NCBI GenBank assembly: GCA_964503595.1
Contig: CAZDAM010000107.1
Span: 1 to 11,047, forward strand
Direction: 5' to 3'
Length of the DNA: 11,047 nucleotides
Source of the DNA: CAZDAM01 sp964503595
GTDB taxonomy: Bacteria > Muiribacteriota > UBA6191
Shown here: positions 6,146-11,047 of the stretch, piece after piece
Layout: each line of letters opens with the position of its first letter
Position numbering within the stretch: the first letter of the stretch is position 1
Translations under genes and position numbers: made by a program
The notes under the pieces: generated by a model
The model's input: only the letters and a program-made list of their open reading frames with translations
Databases searched by the model: none
Told to the model about the DNA's origin: nothing

Positions 6146-7018
6146 CTACTCCACATTCATCAACTGTTCGCGAATCTTTTCCAGACCCTCTTTCATCTTA
6201 ATCACGATTCGACTCAAGGCAAGATCCGAAGACTTGCTGCCCATGGTCTGAATCTCCTGGTGCATCTCCTGAACCAGGAACTGAAGGCGGCGCCCCACGG
6301 GACCCTCTCCCGAAAGCTCTTCAAGAAAAGCCTTCAGATGAATTTCCAGCCGGACTCTTTCTTCCTGAATGTCTGCCTTCTGAAGCAGAAGCGCAACTTC
6401 CTGGGCCAGCCGCTGGGGATCAAGCCCTTCATAACAAAGGCTTCTTACTTTCTCATCCAGTGTCTTTTTCAGAGAATCTTCAAGACCCTCAAGATGAGGT
6501 TCCTGTTCCCGAAGGCCAGCCTCAATCATCAGAAGTTCGGTTTTCAGGGCCTCCGCAAGGCTTTTTCCTTCCCGTCTGCGAAAAGCCAGGAACTGCTCCA
6601 GAAGTTCTTTGAGATTTTCCTCAAAAACAGCCGAAAAAGCCCCGACCAGTCCAGGATCCCGGCTCTGTGTCACAACTCCGGGCAGTTTGAGAATATCGGA
6701 AAATCCAAGTTCAGTCACATGCCCAATCTTATCATCCAGAACCTTCTTGAATTGAAGCCAGTTCTCAAGAGCATCCTCCTGAAGGCTGATTCGCTCCACA
6801 GCCCCCTGAAAGTCCCCCCGAAGACGCAGATGGACCTTGCCCCGGAAAAGCTTCTCAAGAAGAAGGCCGCGGGCCCGGGCTTCCAAATCACCCAGGCCCG
6901 ACGGCACATAAATTTCCAGATCCAGCTGGCGATGGTTCACCGAACGCATCTCCAGCTCGAAGGCCTGATTTTCAAACACAAAGCCCAGGCTGGCCTGGGC
7001 CGTCATTGAATCAGGCAT
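6146..7018 (-). CDS. yicC: YicC family endoribonuclease
   Basis: YicC-type proteins are endoribonucleases implicated in RNA turnover, including sRNA decay in E. coli; 290 aa, a typical length. The N-terminal domain has RSVNHRQLDLEIYVP (25-39) and the RGKVHLRLR strand. A helical middle with ADIQEERVRLEIHL follows. The C-terminal DUF1732 signature is strong: GRRLQFLVQEMHQEIQTMGS from about 242, then KSSD and IVIKMKEGLEKIREQLMNVE at the end. The first residues read MPDSMTAQASLGF, whereas the family nearly always opens with SMTGFGR. The SMT is kept but the TGFGR turn is lost. The start ATG overlaps the lon stop by 8 nt (ATGCCTGA), so translation is probably coupled. No alternative start restores the usual N-terminus. 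Confidence 0.93.
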   Translation of the reverse strand: MPDSMTAQASLGFVFENQAFELEMRSVNHRQLDLEIYVPSGLGDLEARARGLLLEKLFRGKVHLRLRGDFQGAVERISLQEDALENWLQFKKVLDDKIGHVTELGFSDILKLPGVVTQSRDPGLVGAFSAVFEENLKELLEQFLAFRRREGKSLAEALKTELLMIEAGLREQEPHLEGLEDSLKKTLDEKVRSLCYEGLDPQRLAQEVALLLQKADIQEERVRLEIHLKAFLEELSGEGPVGRRLQFLVQEMHQEIQTMGSKSSDLALSRIVIKMKEGLEKIREQLMNVE

Positions 7019-9563
7019 CTTTGGTCTTTTTCGCTGTTTTTACAGTTTTGGCCCTGGCCTTGGGGGCCGGTTTTCTCTCCCCTTTTTTCAGGGCTTCGAA
7101 CTCGGACTTCACCAGTGCCACTTCCAGAACCTCATCAATCATCTTCACGATATGGAACTGGATGTTTTCCTTGATTTCCTTGGGAATTTCTTCCAGATCC
7201 TTTTCATTCTGCTGACAGATGATGATGTCCTTGATACCCACACGATAAGCCGCCAGACCCTTCTCCTTGAGGCCGCCAATCGGCATGACTTTGCCCTTCA
7301 GGGAAATTTCTCCGGTCATGGCCACATCCCGGCGCACCTTGACGTTGGTCAGGGCAGAAACCAGTCCGGTGGCAATCGTAATTCCGGCAGATGGACCATC
7401 TTTTGGGATTGCAGCTTCCGGAGCGTGAATATGAATATCCAGATTCTTGTGGAAATCCTTGTCAATTCCGAAAGTTTCGCGATGCTTACGAACATAGCTG
7501 ATCGCAGCCTGGCAGGATTCCTTCATGACATCGCCAAGATTCCCGGTCAGAACAATCTTACCCTGACCTTCCATGATCTCGACTTCGATTGGCAGGAGAT
7601 TCCCGCCCACTGAGGTGACCGCGAGACCATTGACCACACCAACCTGATCTTCCACATCTGCCATATCCGGCAGGAAGCGGCGTGGTCCCAAAAATCCGTG
7701 AATATCTTTCTGGGTGATCTTGACTGATTTCCTGGACTTCTTTTTATCCATGACAAAAGTCTTGGCCGTTTTGCGGCAAAGAGCCCCAACCCGCCTTTCC
7801 AGATCTCTTACTCCGGCTTCGCGGGTGTAGCAGCGAATGACTTCGACAATAGCAGAATCCTCAATTTTGACCTGGTCGTCCTTAAGGCCGTTTTCCTCAA
7901 TCTGCTTGGGCACCAGATAGCGCTTGGCAATCTCGAGCTTTTCTTCCTCGGTGTAACCCGCCAGATTGATGACTTCCATACGATCAAAAAGTGGCCCTGG
8001 AATACTCCAGGCACTGTTGGCCGTAGTGACAAAAAGAACCTGGGAAAGATCAAATGGAACCCCGATGTAGTGATCGCGGAAATTGACGTTCTGTTCCGGA
8101 TCCAGAACCTCCAGAAGAGCTGAAGAAGGATCCCCCTTGAAGTCTGCTCCGGTCTTATCAATCTCATCAAGAAGAATCACCGGATTCTTGGTCCCCACCT
8201 GCTTGAGGGTCTGAATCAGACGGCCCGGCATGGCTCCTACATAGGTGCGCCGGTGGCCACGGATCTCGGCCTCATCGCGCATACCTCCAAGAGCGATACG
8301 GGCAAATTTACGCCCGGTCGCTTCGGCAATGCTGCGACAAAGGGAAGTCTTGCCGACCCCGGGAGGGCCAACGAGACAGAGAATCGGCCCTTTGATACTC
8401 TTCTTGAGCTGACAGACTGCCAGGAACTCGATGATGCGCTCCTTGACCTTTTCCAGGCCAAAGTGATCTTCATCCAGAACCTTCTGGGCATTTTCGGCAT
8501 CCAGCTTGTCCTTGCTCTTCTTGGACCAAGGAAGTTCTGTCATCACTTCCAGATAATTGCGAATGACCCCGGATTCAGCGGAGTTGTAGGACATTTTGGA
8601 AAACTTGTCGAGCTCCCGCTCCACTTTTTCCCGGATATCCTTGGGCATCCTGGCTTTTTCAATGGCCTTTTTAAACTCCTTGACCTCAGCAGCCATTTCA
8701 TCGTTTTCGCCCAGCTCTTTCTGAATGGCCTTCATCTGCTCCCGCAGATAGTATTCCTTCTGAACCTGCTCCATCTGCTTTCTGACCCGGCCACGAATCT
8801 TCTTCTCGATGTTGAGAATCTCGATTTCTTTGTTCAGGATGTCGCAGATCATGGAAAGACGCTCTTCCGCCGAAAAAGCCTCCAGAACTTCCTGTTTGGT
8901 TTCCACCTTGAGCTTGAGGTGAGCCACAATGATGTCAGCCAGACGACCGGGAGACTCGACGGAATTCGTGACATTGATGATCTCGACCGGCACATTCTTG
9001 TTCAGTTTGATGTACTGCTCGAACTGGGCAATTGCATTGCGCATCAGAGCCTGGGTTCTGAGATTCTTTTCTTCGTTATCCTGAAACTCTTCTACATCAG
9101 CAAGAAAGTAATCAGGATTTTCCTTGTAATCAAGAATTCTGGCCCGGGCAGTCCCTTCCACCAGAATCTTCACAATTCCATCCGGAAGTTTCAGAAGCTG
9201 CATGATTTCCGCGATCGTTCCAACTTCATGCAGATCTTCCTGAGCAGGATTGTCGGTTCTGGCCTGTTTCTGGGAAACCAGCAGGATTTCCCGGTTGGTT
9301 TCCATGGCCTTCTCAATCGCATTCAGAGAAAGGCTTCTTCCTACAAAAAGCGGGATGACCATATAGGGGAAAACAACGATCTCCCTTAGAGGCAGCACGG
9401 GAATCTCAAAGGCCCCGTCACGCTGAACCCTGGGTTTTCCTTCCAGATCTGTACTCTGCGAAGAGAAATTCACTTCCGGATCCTCATCCTCAAGATTCTC
9501 ATCGAGTTCATCCTGATCGAAAATATCTTCATCGTAGGGCGGGTCTTTTTTCTTGTCTGACAT
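7011..9563 (-). CDS. lon: ATP-dependent endopeptidase Lon
   Basis: Cytoplasmic AAA+ serine protease that degrades misfolded and regulatory proteins; 850 aa against 784 in E. coli. The first 50 residues are a highly acidic extension. The N-terminal LON substrate-binding domain follows (PVLPLREIVVFPYMVIPLFV from 55) and then a coiled-coil region (about 235-320). The AAA+ module has Walker A GPPGVGKTS (399-407) and Walker B LLDEID (464-469). The protease domain has the catalytic serine in KDGPSAG (S725) and lysine in GGLKEKG (K768); the 43-residue spacing equals that of E. coli Lon. The last 25 residues are Lys/Ala-rich and basic. ATG has AGGAG 5 nt upstream. It lies 35 nt after the TPM gene and overlaps yicC. 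I see no CIRCE element in that gap, so any heat-shock control would have to act further upstream. Confidence 0.98.
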   Translation of the reverse strand: MSDKKKDPPYDEDIFDQDELDENLEDEDPEVNFSSQSTDLEGKPRVQRDGAFEIPVLPLREIVVFPYMVIPLFVGRSLSLNAIEKAMETNREILLVSQKQARTDNPAQEDLHEVGTIAEIMQLLKLPDGIVKILVEGTARARILDYKENPDYFLADVEEFQDNEEKNLRTQALMRNAIAQFEQYIKLNKNVPVEIINVTNSVESPGRLADIIVAHLKLKVETKQEVLEAFSAEERLSMICDILNKEIEILNIEKKIRGRVRKQMEQVQKEYYLREQMKAIQKELGENDEMAAEVKEFKKAIEKARMPKDIREKVERELDKFSKMSYNSAESGVIRNYLEVMTELPWSKKSKDKLDAENAQKVLDEDHFGLEKVKERIIEFLAVCQLKKSIKGPILCLVGPPGVGKTSLCRSIAEATGRKFARIALGGMRDEAEIRGHRRTYVGAMPGRLIQTLKQVGTKNPVILLDEIDKTGADFKGDPSSALLEVLDPEQNVNFRDHYIGVPFDLSQVLFVTTANSAWSIPGPLFDRMEVINLAGYTEEEKLEIAKRYLVPKQIEENGLKDDQVKIEDSAIVEVIRCYTREAGVRDLERRVGALCRKTAKTFVMDKKKSRKSVKITQKDIHGFLGPRRFLPDMADVEDQVGVVNGLAVTSVGGNLLPIEVEIMEGQGKIVLTGNLGDVMKESCQAAISYVRKHRETFGIDKDFHKNLDIHIHAPEAAIPKDGPSAGITIATGLVSALTNVKVRRDVAMTGEISLKGKVMPIGGLKEKGLAAYRVGIKDIIICQQNEKDLEEIPKEIKENIQFHIVKMIDEVLEVALVKSEFEALKKGERKPAPKARAKTVKTAKKTKDA

Positions 9564-9568
9564 GAAGT

Positions 9569-9573
9569 CTCCT
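9569..9573 (-). promoter_or_regulatory. lon ribosome binding site
   Basis: AGGAG on the minus strand, 5 nt before the lon ATG, within the 35-nt gap after the TPM gene. The gap is too short and lacks recognisable -35/-10 pairs, so I do not call a promoter here. Confidence 0.6.
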
Positions 9574-9598
9574 GTTCACTGGTCCCGTACTGTTGGGT

Positions 9599-10333
9599 TC
9601 AGAAGAGGTACTTACGAAAGTAATTGCACTCAAAACACTTGGTAATCTTAATCTTACGAAAACGTCCATCCGAGTGCGACAAGGGCTTGATACTGACTGT
9701 CAGGCGGGATCCACAGCGTGGACAACTGCGCCGACCATAAGCAAAGAGTGCCAAGCCTATAATAAATCCGGCCAGAAGGATACCGATGATCCATGGCCAG
9801 CTTTTCAAAAATCGTGCCGGTGAGGGCGGAGCCCCACTCGGATCCGGAGGAGGGAGCATGACGCCGGGAGGATGGGCTGCTGCCCATTCTTCCAGTTTCC
9901 CGAAATACTCGGCAATGCCGGAAACCAGTTCATCCTGCTGTTTCAGATCCTGACGAAAGGAAAGAACCCGGTTATCCAGAATCCTGCGGACCTCATCCCG
10001 CCCTAAAGCCCCTTCAAGCCCGGAACCCATGGAGAAATTGATCCTGCCTTTGCGGGAGCCCTTCTCCATCTGAATGAAAAGCATCACCCCTCTGGCCCCA
10101 TCCACTTTCTGGATAAAACCGGCAAAAGTACTCAGAGCATCCTGCTCAAAACCCGACAGGGAGCGGGCTTCGCCGGTTTTCAGAAGAAACTGGATTCCCG
10201 AGCTTTCCGAAAGTCCCGCCGCCAGAGTCTCGATCTGCTGGCGTGTGCTCTGGGCCAGAACTCTGGCTTCGTCCTCCACATGGATAGCAAAAACCGGAGA
10301 GGCCAGAAGGAGGAGCAGGGTACAAAATCGCAT
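9599..10333 (-). CDS. TPM-domain protein with C-terminal membrane anchor and zinc ribbon
   Basis: From the ATG at 10333 the 244-aa product opens with a signal peptide (MRFCTLLLLLASPVFA, 1-16). A TPM domain follows (about 18-148): the VEDEARVL start, GVMLFIQME, and the hallmark INFSMGSGLEGALGRDEVRRIL (99-120), which matches the family's xxVGxGLEGALxD. Then come a Pro-rich linker (about 155-173), one membrane segment (WPWIIGILLAGFIIGLALFA, about 179-198) and a C-terminal zinc ribbon with CPRC (204/207) and CFEC (233/236). TPM proteins lie in the periplasm or at the outer face of the membrane; some have phosphatase or photosystem-repair roles, but this one's activity is unknown. The topology suggests TPM outside and zinc ribbon in the cytoplasm. 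An in-frame TTG at 10363 exists, but only the ATG places the signal peptide at the N-terminus. That ATG overlaps the upstream stop as TGATG. Confidence 0.83.
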   Translation of the reverse strand: MRFCTLLLLLASPVFAIHVEDEARVLAQSTRQQIETLAAGLSESSGIQFLLKTGEARSLSGFEQDALSTFAGFIQKVDGARGVMLFIQMEKGSRKGRINFSMGSGLEGALGRDEVRRILDNRVLSFRQDLKQQDELVSGIAEYFGKLEEWAAAHPPGVMLPPPDPSGAPPSPARFLKSWPWIIGILLAGFIIGLALFAYGRRSCPRCGSRLTVSIKPLSHSDGRFRKIKITKCFECNYFRKYLF

Positions 10334-11034
10334 CAGGACACCCAAAACAGAACTGCCAGACAATTCGAACAGGCTTTCACGCCCTCTTTATAGCGCATTT
10401 CGACAAAATCATTCTGGACGACCTGTATGCCGCAATTGGGACACTCACCCTCATCCCCGACTCCGTAGACCACCTGTTCTCTCTTCAGGGCCTTTTTCGC
10501 CGATTCATGCATGCGAAGAAAACGGGAGGTTGTCCCCTCAAACAGTCCTTCATGCACTTCTCTTAATTCAAGAAGCCTTCTTTGGGATGTCTGTAAATCT
10601 TCGGAGAGAAGAGGAGTTTCCAACTGACGGTTCCGTGCCGCTTCATCCAGCTTTTTCTTGATTTCCTTTAATGAAGTTTCCACGATTTCCTGGGCTTCCA
10701 TCCGTTCCAGAAGAACAGTCTCCAGTTCATCTTCCTTCTTGCGAAGAGACTGGATCCTGCTTTCTGCTGTTTCCAGCATCTTGGTATTCTGAGACTGTTC
10801 TTTCTGTTTTTCGGCCTTTTGTCGATCCTGATGAAGCGACCGGGCTTCCAATTCCAACCGTGAAACCTCTGCCTTGCCCCTCTGATAGCTTTCCGCAAGG
10901 GATTTCAGTTCACCGGCCAGAGTTTTTTCTTTTTCAAGCAGTTTTTCCATTTCCCGCTTGAGTTCAGCCTGCCGCTTGATTTCAGAGTCGATTCCGGCTT
11001 CACATTCCCTGATTTGCTTGAGCTGTTCCAGCAT
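10333..11034 (-). CDS. Coiled-coil C4 zinc-ribbon protein (DUF164/CdsZ-like)
   Basis: This 233-aa protein matches the widespread family with a long antiparallel coiled coil and a C-terminal four-cysteine zinc ribbon. Residues 1 to about 180 are almost entirely charged heptad sequence (for example ELKREMEKLLEKEKTLAGEL). The ribbon has CPNC (198/201) and CSNC (222/225) with an FVEMRYKEGV strand between. A typical family signature before the ribbon (a GVGDEGECPNCG stretch) is present. No enzyme activity is established for most members; the family includes a chlamydial type III secretion protein (CdsZ) and proteins proposed to bind nucleic acid or other proteins. ATG at 11032-11034 has GGGG 4 nt upstream; a GTG directly before it is the alternative. 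The gene begins 13 nt from the window edge, so earlier operon members cannot be seen. Its stop overlaps the TPM gene. Confidence 0.82.
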   Translation of the reverse strand: MLEQLKQIRECEAGIDSEIKRQAELKREMEKLLEKEKTLAGELKSLAESYQRGKAEVSRLELEARSLHQDRQKAEKQKEQSQNTKMLETAESRIQSLRKKEDELETVLLERMEAQEIVETSLKEIKKKLDEAARNRQLETPLLSEDLQTSQRRLLELREVHEGLFEGTTSRFLRMHESAKKALKREQVVYGVGDEGECPNCGIQVVQNDFVEMRYKEGVKACSNCLAVLFWVS

Positions 11035-11047
11035 CACGCCCCTTTTT

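Noticed and set aside
6260..7009. Plus-strand open frame of 249 codons opposite yicC
   Set aside because: Antisense shadow of yicC; no recognisable motif and no ribosome binding site.
8253..9389. Long plus-strand open frame of 378 codons opposite lon
   Set aside because: It lies entirely antisense to the well-conserved lon gene, and its Phe/Leu/His-rich composition is what the complement of Lys/Glu-rich coding sequence produces.
9564..9598. Heat-shock operator or promoter upstream of lon
   Set aside because: The 35-nt gap has only the ribosome binding site; no CIRCE-like inverted repeat or -35/-10 pair is visible.

Overview
The window reads as a chromosomal housekeeping segment of a Gram-negative-like bacterium outside the well-studied groups, with mid-range GC judged by eye. 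Every confident gene lies on the minus strand. The yicC-remA-gmk-rpoZ-priA order is best known from Firmicutes, but RemA (DUF370) also occurs in spirochaetes and several uncultivated phyla. A TPM-domain protein, a coiled-coil zinc-ribbon protein and an acidic-tailed omega subunit also fit a deep-branching lineage. I cannot place it at phylum level from the sequence.

In order of transcription (right to left): a coiled-coil C4 zinc-ribbon protein (10333-11034); a secreted or membrane-anchored TPM-domain protein with its own C-terminal zinc ribbon (9599-10333); Lon protease (7011-9563); YicC-type endoribonuclease (6146-7018); RemA-like regulator (5832-6143); guanylate kinase (5215-5835); RNA polymerase omega (4908-5201); and PriA helicase (2728-4911). 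These eight genes overlap by 1-8 nt or are separated by at most 35 nt, so they probably form one transcription unit. It combines proteolysis, RNA turnover, GTP supply, transcription and replication restart. coaBC, which often sits between rpoZ and priA, is absent.

A 566-bp stretch without a convincing gene (2162-2727) separates priA from mtaB (857-2161), a tRNA methylthiotransferase. It holds a strong Shine-Dalgarno/ATG whose frame is broken by one TGA, which suggests a decayed gene.

The left end looks degraded. A reading frame that starts inside the mtaB stop region resembles a nucleotidyltransferase that has lost its catalytic motif. It converges on a plus-strand HNH endonuclease fragment preceded by in-frame stops (340-591). 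Positions 1-339 hold no recognisable gene, apart from two identical 14-bp imperfect palindromes 63 bp apart.

I found no RNA gene, CRISPR array, insertion sequence or convincing new multi-gene system. The points most worth a second look are a DEEH-to-DEEG change in PriA helicase motif II, a YicC without its usual N-terminal signature, and the two gene-decay zones on either side of mtaB.
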